Source: Streptomyces huasconensis
GTDB taxonomy: Bacteria > Actinomycetota > Actinomycetes > Streptomycetales > Streptomycetaceae
NCBI GenBank assembly: GCA_004010275.1
Contig: RBWT01000021.1
Location: 1 to 61,178, forward strand
Direction: 5' to 3'
DNA: 61,178 nt
Under the pieces are notes generated by a model that was not told the DNA's origin, made no database searches, and saw only the letters and a program-made list of their open reading frames with translations. A program made the translations under genes and the position numbers. Positions within the stretch are counted from its first letter, which is position 1, and every line of letters begins with the position of its first letter. Shown here piece by piece: positions 35,816 through 47,255 of the stretch.

Positions 35816-36265
35816 TCAGGCCACATTCACCCGTTGCCCGGGAGGCGCCGCCTCCAGCCAGGCCAGGAAACCCGTCAGCGCGTCCTCGCTCATCGCCAGC
35901 TCCAGGCGGACGCCACGGTGCAGGCAGCCGAGGACGATGGCGTCGGAGAGCAGGGCCAGCTCCTCCTCGCCGTCCGGGGCGCGGCGGTCGACGACCTCGA
36001 TGGATGAACGCTCAAGGACCCGGCGCGGCCGGGGAGCGTAGGAGAAGACGCGGTACCACTCGACGCGGTCGCCGTTGTAGCGGGCGACTCCATACCCCCA
36101 GCCCTTGCCGGAGGTGTCGCCCTTCTCGGGCGCGTCCCAGCGCAGGGAGCAGTCGAAGGTGCCGCCGGAACGCTGGATCAGCCGGCGCCGCAACCCGAAG
36201 ACGAAGAGCCCCACCAACACCAGCGCGATCAACGCAAGTCCGCACACGAGCAGAGTGAGGATCAT
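35816..36265 (-). CDS. DUF2550 membrane-anchored protein
   Basis: 149 residues. One N-terminal membrane helix (ILTLLVCGLALIALVLVGLFVF), then RRRLIQRSGGTFDCSLR and a soluble domain with KGWGYGVARYNGDRVEWYRVFSY, the DUF2550 signature. The ATG at 36265 has GAGGAGG 9 nt upstream. In actinobacteria this family is regularly found immediately downstream of atpC, as here (143-bp gap), but its function is unknown. No catalytic residues are evident. Confidence 0.82.
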   Translation of the reverse strand: MILTLLVCGLALIALVLVGLFVFGLRRRLIQRSGGTFDCSLRWDAPEKGDTSGKGWGYGVARYNGDRVEWYRVFSYAPRPRRVLERSSIEVVDRRAPDGEEELALLSDAIVLGCLHRGVRLELAMSEDALTGFLAWLEAAPPGQRVNVA

Positions 36266-36337
36266 CGGCACCGACCTCCTCGCCTCTACTGTCGGCCAAC
36301 CGACCGACAACGGACCAATACATTGCACCCGCATTGC

Positions 36338-36385
36338 CTCAGCCGCGACCCGGTCCGGAATGTTCCCGGACCTGGCCGCGCTGAG
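36338..36385 (-). terminator. Nested inverted repeat after the atp operon
   Basis: GGTCCGG (36352-36358) pairs with CCGGACC (36366-36372), enclosed by CTCAGC (36338-36343) with GCTGAG (36380-36385). It lies just past atpC and is a likely end or processing site for the atp transcript. Confidence 0.55.
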
Positions 36386-36408
36386 TCACGTTACGCCGCG
36401 CGCTGGGG

Positions 36409-36786
36409 TCAGCGCGCCGCCACCGCACGCAGTCGGACGTCGGCGCGCCGCTCGGCGGAGGCGTCGTCGGCCTCCGACTTCGCGCGCTCCAGCGCCCGCT
36501 CCGCACGCTGGACGTCGATCTCGTCGGACAGCTCCGCGATCTCGGCCAGCAGCGACAGCTTGTCGTCCGCGAAGGAGATGAAACCTCCGTGGACGGCGGC
36601 GACGACGGTGCCGCCGCCACTCGTACGAATGGTCACCGGGCCCGACTCCAGCACACCGAGCAGCGGCTGGTGACCGGGCATGACGCCGATGTCGCCGGAC
36701 GTGGTGCGCGCGACGACCAGGGTGGCCTCGCCGGACCAGACGCTGCGGTCCGCGGCGACCAGCTCGACATGCAGCTCAGCAGCCAA
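36409..36786 (-). CDS. atpC: ATP synthase epsilon subunit
   Basis: 125 residues. Central-stalk subunit of F1 that couples rotation and restrains ATP hydrolysis. N-terminal beta sandwich (MAAELHVELVAADRSVWSGEA, GDIGVMPGHQPLLGVLESGPV) and C-terminal helical hairpin (RAERALERAKSEADDASAE). The start is TTG at 36786, preceded by GAGGAGCC at 5 nt spacing; no ATG fits. Last gene of the atp operon, 132 bp after atpD. Confidence 0.95.
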   Translation of the reverse strand: MAAELHVELVAADRSVWSGEATLVVARTTSGDIGVMPGHQPLLGVLESGPVTIRTSGGGTVVAAVHGGFISFADDKLSLLAEIAELSDEIDVQRAERALERAKSEADDASAERRADVRLRAVAAR

Positions 36787-36918
36787 GGGTGGCTCCTCGG
36801 GTCACCACCCGGCGGCTTCGCCGGGTGTTGGGTCAAATTCTAGTGGGCGTACGCGGAGGGGCGGGACACGGCCCCTGCGGGGTGCAACCCGCCCCTTCGC
36901 GCGGATGAGCTACGCGGC

Positions 36919-39278
<2,360 letters not shown>

Positions 39279-39298
39279 GAGTCAGGTCCCTTCCGTCG

Positions 39299-40891
39299 TC
39301 ACTTGCCGGCGGCGGCCGGAGCGTCCTCGCCGAGAAGCTTCCCGTCCGAGGTCTCGAACTGCTTCTTGAACTCCACGATGGCGTCGCCGACGGCCTGGAG
39401 GGTGTCGTCCGACATCTTGCCGCCCTCCTTGATGGAGGTCATGAGGCCCTGCTCCTTGCGGTGCAGGTACTCCAGGAGCTCCTTCTCGAAGCGGCGGATG
39501 TCACCCACCGGCACGTCGTCCATGCGACCGGTGGTACCGGCCCACACGGAGACGACCTGGTCCTCGGTGGCCATCGGCTCGTACTGCGGCTGCTTGAGCA
39601 GTTCGACCATGCGCTGGCCGCGCTCGAGCTGCGCCTTCGACGCGGCGTCCAGGTCGGAACCGAAGGCGGCGAACGCCTCCAGCTCACGGAACTGGGCGAG
39701 GTCCACGCGCAGGCGGCCGGAGACCTGCTTCATCGCCTTGTGCTGCGCGGAACCACCGACTCGGGAGACGGAGATACCGACGTTCAGCGCGGGGCGCTGA
39801 CCGGCGTTGAAGAGGTCCGACTCCAGGAAGCACTGGCCGTCGGTGATGGAGATGACGTTGGTCGGGATGAACGCCGACACGTCGTTCGCCTTGGTCTCGA
39901 CGATGGGCAGACCCGTCATCGATCCCTTGCCCAGCTCGTCGGAGAGCTTCGCGCAGCGCTCGAGGAGACGCGAGTGCAGGTAGAAGACGTCACCCGGGTA
40001 GGCCTCGCGCCCCGGCGGGCGGCGGAGCAGCAGGGACACGGCGCGGTAGGCGTCGGCCTGCTTCGAGAGGTCGTCGAAGACGATGAGGACGTGCTTGCCC
40101 TCGTACATCCAGTGCTGGCCGATGGCCGAGCCGGTGTACGGCGCCAGGTACTTGAAGCCGGCCGGGTCGGACGCCGGGGCGGCGACGATGGTCGTGTACT
40201 CCAGCGCGCCGGCCTCTTCGAGCGCACCACGCACGGAGGCGATGGTGGAGCCCTTCTGACCGATGGCGACGTAGATGCAGCGGACCTGCTTGTTCACGTC
40301 GCCCGAGCGCCAGTTGTCGCGCTGGTTGATGATCGTGTCGACGGCCATGGCGGTCTTGCCGGTCTGGCGGTCACCGATGATCAGCTGACGCTGGCCACGG
40401 CCGATCGGGGTCATCGCGTCGACGGCCTTGTAGCCGGTCTCCATCGGCTCGTGGACCGACTTACGGGCCATGACGCCCGGTGCCTGCAGCTCGAGGGCGC
40501 GACGTCCGCTGGTCTCGATGTCGCCGAGACCGTCGATCGGGTTGCCGAGCGGGTCGACGACGCGGCCGAGGTAACCCTCGCCCACGGCGACCGACAGGAC
40601 CTCGCCGGTACGGCTGACCGGCTGGCCTTCCTCGATACCGCTGAACTCGCCGAGGACGACCGCGCCGATCTCGCGCTCTTCGAGGTTCAGCGCGAGGCCG
40701 AGAGATCCGTCCTCGAACTTCAGCAGCTCGTTCGCCATGGCCGAGGGCAGACCCTCGATCTTGGCGATACCGTCGCCGGCGACGGTGACCGTACCGACCT
40801 CCTCGCGCGAGGCCGCGTCCGGCTTGTACGCCTGGACAAAGTTCTCCAGCGCGTCCCGGATCTCCTCCGGCCGGATCGTGAGCTCCGCCAT
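39299..40891 (-). CDS. atpA: ATP synthase alpha subunit
   Basis: 530 residues, intact. Non-catalytic nucleotide-binding subunit: P-loop [23 protein letters not shown] with the Arg finger region, and [15 protein letters not shown]. The ATG at 40891 gives [17 protein letters not shown], the family start; an upstream in-frame start would add an unrelated leader. The 111-bp gap to atpH, unusually long for this operon, contains a stable nested hairpin. Confidence 0.98.
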   Translation of the reverse strand: MAELTIRPEEIRDALENFVQAYKPDAASREEVGTVTVAGDGIAKIEGLPSAMANELLKFEDGSLGLALNLEEREIGAVVLGEFSGIEEGQPVSRTGEVLSVAVGEGYLGRVVDPLGNPIDGLGDIETSGRRALELQAPGVMARKSVHEPMETGYKAVDAMTPIGRGQRQLIIGDRQTGKTAMAVDTIINQRDNWRSGDVNKQVRCIYVAIGQKGSTIASVRGALEEAGALEYTTIVAAPASDPAGFKYLAPYTGSAIGQHWMYEGKHVLIVFDDLSKQADAYRAVSLLLRRPPGREAYPGDVFYLHSRLLERCAKLSDELGKGSMTGLPIVETKANDVSAFIPTNVISITDGQCFLESDLFNAGQRPALNVGISVSRVGGSAQHKAMKQVSGRLRVDLAQFRELEAFAAFGSDLDAASKAQLERGQRMVELLKQPQYEPMATEDQVVSVWAGTTGRMDDVPVGDIRRFEKELLEYLHRKEQGLMTSIKEGGKMSDDTLQAVGDAIVEFKKQFETSDGKLLGEDAPAAAGK

Positions 40892-40911
40892 CTGGGTTCC
40901 CTGCTCTCCTT

Positions 40912-40976
40912 GTTGGGCCCGAAGTTTTCTTGGGGGGTCTGGGGTCAGCCCCCAGGAATCCTCTGCACGGCCCAAC
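40912..40976 (-). other. Nested hairpin between atpH and atpA
   Basis: GTTGGGCC (40912-40919) pairs with GGCCCAAC (40969-40976), enclosing CTGGGG (40939-40944) / CCCCAG (40950-40955). A competing GGGGGG/CCCCC pairing is possible. It ends about 20 nt before the atpA start region and could be an mRNA-processing or translation-control element. Confidence 0.6.
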
Positions 40977-41002
40977 TAGGGCCGTAGTTCGTGCGTGTTG
41001 AG

Positions 41003-41827
41003 TTACTGGCCGGCCACGCGGCGGCCGGCTTCCTCGATGCGGTCCGCGATGGAGCCGTTGATGACCTCGTCGCCGACCTGGACCCTGATCCCGCCGAGGA
41101 TCTCGGGGTCCACGTCGAGGTTGAGGTGCATCTGCCGTCCGTACACCTTGACCAGCGCGGCGCCGAGACGCTGCTTCTGCTGGTCCGTGAGCGGAACGGC
41201 GGAGGTGACGATGGCGACCATGCGGTTGCGTCGGTCCGCGGCCAGCTTGGAGAGGGACTCGAGTCCCTCTTCCAGGCTACGTCCGCGCGGCGCGGTCACA
41301 AGGCGTGCGACGAGTCGCTCCGTCACGTCCTCGGCGCGACCGCCGAGCAGGCTGCGCAGCAGCTCGCTCTTGGCCGTGCCCGTGGCGGCGCGGTCGGTCA
41401 GGGCCGCTCGCAGGCCGGTGCTGGACGAGACGATCCGGCCGAACCGGAAGAGCTCGTCCTCGACGTTGTCCAGCGCGCCGGACTTCTGCGCGCCGGTCAG
41501 GTCGGCGAGGTTGGCCAGCTCCTCCAGAGCGTCGACCAGGTCACGCGACTGCGACCAGCGCGAGCGGACCATGCCGGCCACCAGGTCGGCGGTCTCGCCG
41601 CCCACCTGGCCGCTCAGCAGGCGCCCGGCCAGCTCGGCCTTGGCCTCACCGGACTGCGCCGGGTCGGTCAGGACCCGACGCAGCGAGACCTCGCGGCCCA
41701 GCAGCGCGGTGACCGCGGCCAGCTCGTCCGCGAGCCGCTTCGCGTCGACCGACGTGTTGTCGGTCAGCGCGTCCAGACGCTCACGCGCGGCGGCCAGTGC
41801 CTCGCGGCTGGCTCCGTGCGCTGTCAT
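41003..41827 (-). CDS. atpH: ATP synthase delta subunit
   Basis: 274 residues, about 90 longer than the E. coli protein, the extended form usual in actinobacteria. Peripheral stalk/OSCP-type subunit: N-terminal helical domain (REALAAARERLDAL) and C-terminal VTSAVPLTDQQKQRLGAAL, then LNLDVDPEILGGIRVQVGDE. The ATG overlaps the atpF stop (ATGA). Confidence 0.96.
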   Translation of the reverse strand: MTAHGASREALAAARERLDALTDNTSVDAKRLADELAAVTALLGREVSLRRVLTDPAQSGEAKAELAGRLLSGQVGGETADLVAGMVRSRWSQSRDLVDALEELANLADLTGAQKSGALDNVEDELFRFGRIVSSSTGLRAALTDRAATGTAKSELLRSLLGGRAEDVTERLVARLVTAPRGRSLEEGLESLSKLAADRRNRMVAIVTSAVPLTDQQKQRLGAALVKVYGRQMHLNLDVDPEILGGIRVQVGDEVINGSIADRIEEAGRRVAGQ

Positions 41828-42369
41828 CGAGCCGCCTCGGCCTTCTGCTCGAGCTCGTCGAGGAAGCGGTCGATGGTGCGGCTCTGCCGGGCGTGGTCCT
41901 CGAGGGACTCACCGACGAGCTTGCCGGCCAGGTCGGTGGCCAGCTGGCCCACGTCCTGACGCAGCGACTGCGCGGCGGCCTTGCGGTCGGCCTCGATCTG
42001 CGCGTGTCCGGCGGCGACGATCTCCTCGCGCTGACGCTGGCCCTCGGCCCGCATCTCGGCGATGAGCTGAGCGCCCTGCTCCTGCGCCTCCTGGCGCAGA
42101 CGCGCGGCCTCGTGCCGGGCCTCGGCGAGCTGAGCCTTGTACTGCTCAAGAACGCTCTGGGCCTCGGTCTGAGCGGCCTCGGCCTTTTCGATGCCGCCTT
42201 CGATCGCTTCGCGGCGCTCTTCCAGAACCTTGTTGATGTTCGGGAGGAACTTCTTGGCGAAGAAGCCGAAGACGATGACGAACGCGATCAGGCCGATGAC
42301 GAGCTCGGGGATTGCCGGGATCAGAGGATTTTGCTTCTCCTCCGACGCCAGCTGTACCAGGGAGATCAC
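41824..42369 (-). CDS. atpF: ATP synthase b subunit
   Basis: 181 residues. One N-terminal membrane helix (IPELVIGLIAFVIVFGFFA) followed by a long amphipathic coiled coil (RREAIEGGIEKAEAAQTEAQ onward) that forms the peripheral stalk. It lies 41 bp after atpE and overlaps atpH by 4 nt. Confidence 0.97.
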   Translation of the reverse strand: MISLVQLASEEKQNPLIPAIPELVIGLIAFVIVFGFFAKKFLPNINKVLEERREAIEGGIEKAEAAQTEAQSVLEQYKAQLAEARHEAARLRQEAQEQGAQLIAEMRAEGQRQREEIVAAGHAQIEADRKAAAQSLRQDVGQLATDLAGKLVGESLEDHARQSRTIDRFLDELEQKAEAAR

Positions 42370-42410
42370 ATCAGTGCCTTCCGTTGGAGTTTCTCGTCAA
42401 CGAGACCGGA

Positions 42411-42659
42411 TCAGGAAGACGTCGGGTAAACGAAGCCCATGACCAGACCGATGAGCGCCAGGGCCTCACAGAGCACGAAGCCGAGGATCTGGTTCTGGCG
42501 GATGAGGCCGGCGGCCTCGGGCTGACGGGCGAGGGCCTGCGTGCCGTTACCGAAGATGATGCCGACGCCGATGCCGGGGCCGATGGCGGCGAGGCCGTAG
42601 CCGATCGCACCGAAGTGGCCCTGGATGTTGACCGCGGCGAGGGTCTCGAGAGCGGACAT
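42411..42659 (-). CDS. atpE: ATP synthase c subunit
   Basis: 82 residues, two membrane helices joined by the polar loop ARQPEAAG. Glu65 in FVLCEALALIG is the ion-carrying carboxylate; the Gly-rich GIGVGIIFGNG motif packs the c-ring. No Na+-specific ligand set is obvious, so a proton-driven enzyme is expected. AAGAAGGAAG precedes the ATG, and a hairpin lies just upstream. Confidence 0.97.
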   Translation of the reverse strand: MSALETLAAVNIQGHFGAIGYGLAAIGPGIGVGIIFGNGTQALARQPEAAGLIRQNQILGFVLCEALALIGLVMGFVYPTSS

Positions 42660-42684
42660 GCCGTAACTTCCTTCTTTTTACGGG

Positions 42685-42721
42685 CCGGTGGGGGTTGGCC
42701 ACCGGATGTATCGGGGGGGGG
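42685..42721 (-). other. Intercistronic hairpin and C9 run upstream of atpE
   Basis: CCGGTGG (42685-42691) pairs with CCACCGG (42699-42705); a run of nine G on the + strand (42713-42721, C9 in the mRNA) precedes it. The hairpin sits between the atpB stop and the atpE ribosome-binding site, where extra mRNA stability or ribosome access would help the many c subunits needed. Confidence 0.6.
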
Positions 42722-42734
42722 AGGCCAGGCGTAC

Positions 42735-43544
42735 TCAGTGGTGCTCGGCGAGCGCGCCCTGGATGTAGCTGGAGGCCAGCAGGATGAAGACGTACGCCTG
42801 CAGCGCCTGGATGAAGAGCTCGAAGATCGTCATCACGATGACCATCGCGAACGAGACACCCGCGTAGGCGATGCCGATGCCGTTCAGGAGGTACCAGCTC
42901 GCGATGGTGAAGATCACCAGCAGGACGTGGCCCGCGAACATGTTGGCGAAGAGCCGGACCGCGTGGGTGAAGGGCCGGATGATCATGTTCGAGAGAAACT
43001 CGAAGAACATGACCATCGGGAAGACCGGGCCGAGCGAGCGGTCGTAGCCGGTGATGTTCTTCCAGCCGCCGATGAAGCCGTGCCTCTTGAAGGTCACGCT
43101 CACCCAGAGGATGTAGACGATCGCCGCGAGGCCCGCCGGAAGGGCGATGACCGAGGTCACCGGGAACTGGGCGAGCGGAACGATCGACCAGAGGTTCATG
43201 ATCCAGATGAAGAAGAACAGCGAGACCATGAGAGGGACGTACTTCTCGCCCTCCTTCTTGCCGAGCGTCTCGTAGACGACCCCGCGACGCACGAAGTCGT
43301 AACCGATCTCGGCGACCATCTGGAGCTTGCCGGGGATCAGCTTCGGCTTGTTGAAGGCGGCCCAGAAGAAGCCGACGACGACGACCGAACTCACCAGGGC
43401 CAGCAGCATCGGCTTGTTGAACTCGAAGCCGCCGACGGTGAAAATCGGCTTGAAGAGGAAGGAGTGCAGGCCGGGGGTCGGGAAACCGCACCCTTCAAAA
43501 ATGTGGCAATCGGTCTCGAAGGCGAGCGTCTGGGCGTTACTCAC
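42735..43544 (-). CDS. atpB: ATP synthase a subunit
   Basis: 269 residues, at least five membrane helices. The stator channel residue is the Arg of RPFTHAVRLFANMFAGH, next to the c-ring; the C-terminal helix reads ELFIQALQAYVFILLASSYI. The GTG at 43544 follows AAGGAG and starts SNAQTLAFETDCHIF, preferred over an ATG 12 codons upstream that lacks a ribosome-binding site. Confidence 0.96.
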   Translation of the reverse strand: MSNAQTLAFETDCHIFEGCGFPTPGLHSFLFKPIFTVGGFEFNKPMLLALVSSVVVVGFFWAAFNKPKLIPGKLQMVAEIGYDFVRRGVVYETLGKKEGEKYVPLMVSLFFFIWIMNLWSIVPLAQFPVTSVIALPAGLAAIVYILWVSVTFKRHGFIGGWKNITGYDRSLGPVFPMVMFFEFLSNMIIRPFTHAVRLFANMFAGHVLLVIFTIASWYLLNGIGIAYAGVSFAMVIVMTIFELFIQALQAYVFILLASSYIQGALAEHH

Positions 43545-43766
43545 CGCGAGCTCCTTCAACGTGGCGCATGGGTACGGCAACCTCGATGTGTCGGCGCGGT
43601 CGATGTCCGCGGAGCGGCACTGGACTGGACTTGCGGATTTGGGGGCGGCGGCTGGGCTCCGAGCCGTATGGCTTCACAGGCACGGCCGCCTCCCGCGCCA
43701 GCTCTGCCGCAGTTGTGGCGAGACCATAGCAAATGAGCGGAGGTCTCCTTACGCTGGCCCTACAGC

Positions 43767-44180
43767 TCACGATTGCGGCCGGGCGGAATCCGGCTCCACG
43801 TAAAGGACCTTGGCCTTCATATGGGAACGCACCTGCGCTGCCATCCACACCAAAGTGGCGGCGAGCAGCGTGAAGGCGAAGCACTTGGAGTTGAACGCCG
43901 ACGTACCGCGGAGCGCGGTCATCACCACCATCAGGATCAGGATCTGCGTGGTGTAGACCAGCAGACCCATCATCTGGAACAGGTGGGGCCAGGAGCGCGC
44001 GCTCCACAGAAGCGCCAGAAGGCCACCGCCCATGAACAGCAGGACGAGAAGAGCACCGAAGGCGGCACCGAGCGCACCCTTGCCGCCGGCAACGGCGGCA
44101 CTGACCGCGATCCCCGCCACACCCGCGGCAGCGGTGGGCAGGGCGCAGTGAAGCAGTGTGCGGGCGTCGTTGGACTGCAT
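43767..44180 (-). CDS. atpI: ATP synthase assembly protein I
   Basis: 137 residues, four hydrophobic helices (AAAGVAGIAVSAAVAGG, GALLVLLFMGGGLLALLWS, LLVYTTQILILMVVMTAL, FTLLAATLVWMAAQVRS). AtpI family members assist c-ring assembly and/or cation handling; sequence conservation is low, and the call rests on topology and position as first gene of the atp operon, 222 bp before atpB. The 271-bp spacer upstream holds the AT-rich operon promoter region. Confidence 0.85.
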   Translation of the reverse strand: MQSNDARTLLHCALPTAAAGVAGIAVSAAVAGGKGALGAAFGALLVLLFMGGGLLALLWSARSWPHLFQMMGLLVYTTQILILMVVMTALRGTSAFNSKCFAFTLLAATLVWMAAQVRSHMKAKVLYVEPDSARPQS

Positions 44181-44309
44181 GGCGGCAGCTCCTCCGGCGG
44201 AATTGGGGGCGTGGCATTACGATCGTCGAGCGATGGCCCTGATCCGGACGCGAGGCGCACGGAGACGAAGAGGCGCACCTCACCAGGGCGGCCGGTCTCG
44301 TCGGGGCCG

Positions 44310-44400
44310 CCCCAATATATCTCGGGTTCTCGTGAACCGTATCACAAACTATTTGATGCAGTCTTTACCTGAAAGTGTGCCGACCATCACACGATCGGTT
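44310..44400 (-). promoter_or_regulatory. AT-rich probable promoter region of the atp operon
   Basis: The block containing AATATAT (44314-44320), TCACAAACTATTTGATG and AGTCTTTACCTGAAAG is far richer in A+T than its surroundings and lies upstream of atpI. I could not defend a specific -35/-10 pair. Confidence 0.35.
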
Positions 44401-44451
44401 CACTATGGGCGTTTCGTGTTGGCCGTGCACCCGTCGGGGTGATAGCCGCGG

Positions 44452-45777
44452 CTACTCCCGCTCGTGCGACCGTACACGGGGCCGCTCGGAGACCGCCGTG
44501 CTGCCGTGCAGGCGCGTGGCGCCGCTCAGCTCGGGCACGGGGGCGGGCGCCGGACCGACGGGTGTTCCGCTCTCCTCGGGGGCCGCCTCCGCCTCGACGT
44601 GCTCCGCCCGGCGGCGGCGGTAGCGCGGCGGCACGAACGCCTCCGCCCAGCGCGGCGTACGCGGCCGGAAGCGCGGCAGCAGGAGCAGCACGAGGCCCAG
44701 CGCGCTGAGCGCGACGATGAGCAGCAGAATCCACACGCTCGTGGAGTGCACGGAGTAAGCGACGGTGCCGAAGGCGATGAGCGCCGACCAGAAGTACATG
44801 ATCAGCACCGCGCGGCTGTGCGAGTGGCCGATCTCCAGGAGCCGGTGGTGCAGGTGCCCGCGGTCGGCGGCGAAGGGCGACTTGCCGTTCCAGGTGCGCC
44901 GCACGATGGCGAGGACCAGGTCGGCGAAGGGGATCGCGATGATCGTGAGCGGCATCAGCAGCGGGATGAAGACCGGCAGCATCGCGTGCGTGGCGTCGCG
45001 GGCGCCGCCGAAGTTCAGCTTCATCGCCGCCGGGTCGACCTGGCCCGTGACGGAGATGGCGCCCGCCGCGAGGACCAGACCGATGAGCATCGACCCCGAG
45101 TCGCCCATGAAGATCCGGGCGGGGTGCATGTTGTGCGGCAGGAAGCCCAGGCACATGCCCATGAGGATGGCGGCGAAGAGCGTGGCGGGCGCGGCGGCCT
45201 CGATGCCGTAGCCGTACCAGATCCGGTAGGCGTACATGAAGGACGCGGCGGAGGCGATGCAGACCATGCCCGCCGCGAGGCCGTCGAGGCCGTCCACGAA
45301 GTTGACGGCGTTGATGGTGATGACGACGAGCGCGACGGTGAGCAGGGTGCCCTGGCCGGAGGTGAGGGAGACCGTGCCCACGCCGGGGATGGGAATCCAC
45401 AGGATGGTGAGGCCCTGCATGACCATGACGCCGGCGGCGATCATCTGGCCGCCGAGCTTGATCAAGGCGTCGATCTCGAACTTGTCGTCGAGGACGCCGA
45501 TCAGCCAGATCAGCGCCGCTCCGGAGAGCAGCGCGCGCGGTTCGTTGGAGTTCTCGAAGACGGCGTTCAGGTTCGGCAGGTGGTCGGCGACCAGCAGGCC
45601 CGCGCAGAGGCCGAAGAACATCGCGATCCCGCCGAGCCGGGGCGTGGGCTCCCGGTGCACGTCGCGGGCGCGGATCTCCGGCATGGCGCCGGCCACGATC
45701 GCGAACTTCCGCACCGGCCCGGTCAGCAGATAGGTCACCGCGGCCGTGATGCAGAGCGTCAGCAGGTATTCACGCAC
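44452..45777 (-). CDS. WecA/MraY-family polyprenyl-phosphate N-acetylhexosamine-1-phosphate transferase
   Basis: 441 residues, about ten membrane helices. It attaches GlcNAc-1-P (or a related sugar phosphate) to decaprenyl or undecaprenyl phosphate at the inner membrane to start cell-wall glycopolymer synthesis. Motifs: REPTPRLGG, catalytic Asp region VLDDKFEID, NAVNFVDGLDGLAAG, FMGDSGSM and the HLHHRLLEIGHSH loop. The GTG at 45777 is selected because GGGGA is 5 nt upstream and homologues start REYLLTL; a GTG four codons earlier lacks a site. The C-terminal 70 residues are a disordered Arg/Pro tail. Between glyA and atp genes, as in other streptomycetes. Confidence 0.87.
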   Translation of the reverse strand: MREYLLTLCITAAVTYLLTGPVRKFAIVAGAMPEIRARDVHREPTPRLGGIAMFFGLCAGLLVADHLPNLNAVFENSNEPRALLSGAALIWLIGVLDDKFEIDALIKLGGQMIAAGVMVMQGLTILWIPIPGVGTVSLTSGQGTLLTVALVVITINAVNFVDGLDGLAAGMVCIASAASFMYAYRIWYGYGIEAAAPATLFAAILMGMCLGFLPHNMHPARIFMGDSGSMLIGLVLAAGAISVTGQVDPAAMKLNFGGARDATHAMLPVFIPLLMPLTIIAIPFADLVLAIVRRTWNGKSPFAADRGHLHHRLLEIGHSHSRAVLIMYFWSALIAFGTVAYSVHSTSVWILLLIVALSALGLVLLLLPRFRPRTPRWAEAFVPPRYRRRRAEHVEAEAAPEESGTPVGPAPAPVPELSGATRLHGSTAVSERPRVRSHERE

Positions 45778-45907
45778 GGGCTTCCCCACAGGTATCGCTG
45801 GCCATCTCAGCCCCACACCCTAGCTTTGCGCGCATACGGTTGGGGACTTACGGGTAGCGACGATGGTTGCACGAGTACGCGTGCGTCTCTGACGCGCCCA
45901 CCCCGTC

Positions 45908-47178
45908 CTATCCCGGATACGGCGGAAATCTGCCCGCCAGTTCACGCACCTCGTCTCGTACGTCCGTGCTCCGTCCCGTGCCGCGCACCGCGTCGACCAG
46001 CAGTCTCGCGACGCGCGCCATGTCGGGTGCGGTCATGCCCTGGGTCGTGACGGCGGCGGTGCCGAGGCGCAGTCCGCGGGCGTCGCCGTGCGGCAGGGCG
46101 CAGGTGTCGAGGACGATCCCGGCGGCGCGAGCCTGCCGCGGGCGCTGTGCGCCTCGACTCCGAGGGGGGCCGGATCGGCCAGAATCAGATGGGTGTCGGT
46201 GCCGCCGGTGGTGATCGCGAACCCGCCGTCGGCCAGGGCGTCCGCCAGCGTCCGCGCGTTGGCGACCACCTGATGGGCGTACGCGGTGAAGGACGGTGTC
46301 GCCGCCTCGCCGAAGGCCACCGCCTTGGCGGCGATCGTGTGCATCTGGGCGCCGCCCTGCGTGAACGGGAAGACGGCCCGGTCGATCCGGTGCGCCAGCT
46401 CCGCCCCGCAGAGCAGCAGGCCGCCCCGGGGACCGCGCAGGACCTTGTGGGTGGTGGCGCAGACGACGTCGGCGTGCGGCACGGGGTTCGGCGCCGCTCC
46501 CCCGGCGACCAGGCCCAGAGGGTGCGCCGCGTCGGCGATGAGATACGCGCCCACGTCGTCGGCGATGGCGCGGAAGGCCGCGTAGTCGATGTGCCGGGGG
46601 TAGGAGATCGAACCGCAGACGATCGCCTTCGGGCGGTGGCTGCGGGCCAGGGCGTGCACCTGGTCGTAGTCGATGAGGCCGCTCTCGGCGTCGACGCCGT
46701 AGCCGACGAAGTCGAACCAGCGCCCGGAGAAGTTGGTGGGCGAGCCGTGCGTGAGGTGGCCGCCGTACGGCAGGCCCATCGCGAGGACCGTGTCGCCGGG
46801 CCGCAGCAGCGCGGCGAGCAGGGCGAGGACGGCGGAGGACCCGGAGTGCGCCTGGACGTTGGCGTGTTCGGCGCCGAAGAGGGCCTTGGCGCGGTCGACG
46901 GCGATCCGCTCGGCGATGTCGACGAGTTCGCAGCCGCCGTGGTGGCGGGCCCCGGGGTAGCCCTCCGCGTACTTGTTGGCGAGCGGGGAGCCGAGGGCGG
47001 TCAGCACGGCGGGAGAGGTGAAGTTCTCGGCGGCGACCAGCTGGAGCCCCTCGGACTGCCGGGCGGCCTCGGCGGCGAGGACGTCGGCCAGCTCGGGGTC
47101 CTGCCGGCGCAGCGCGCCGAGGTCCGTGTACGACGCCTCGGGGGCGGTGGGGGCGGTGCTGACCGTGCTGAGCGACAT
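45908..47178 (-). CDS. glyA: Serine hydroxymethyltransferase-family enzyme (frame break)
   Basis: About 423 residues joined. PLP enzyme interconverting serine and glycine with tetrahydrofolate. LQLVAAENFTSPAVL, the YAEGYPGARHHGGCE substrate loop, HSGSSAVLALLAAL, and the PLP lysine Lys245 in ATTHKVLRGPRGG. One G is missing near 46128 (CTCGCGCC for CTCGCGGCC), after which GIVLDTCALPHGDARGLRLGTAAVT continues. Somewhat divergent from housekeeping GlyA, so it may be the second SHMT of the genome (inference). The N-terminus has a 17-residue Ser/Thr-rich extension. Confidence 0.85.
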
Positions 47179-47255
47179 CGTGGGCTCCGGGGCCTGGCGG
47201 GGGTGACCTCAGATCCAATGTAGGCCCGTGGCGGCGTGCTTGCCCGGGAGTACGG

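Noticed and set aside
39461..40987. Long + strand ORF opposite atpA
   Set aside because: It is a codon-bias shadow: Val/Asp/Gly-rich translation, while the - strand frame is a complete, conserved ATP synthase alpha subunit.
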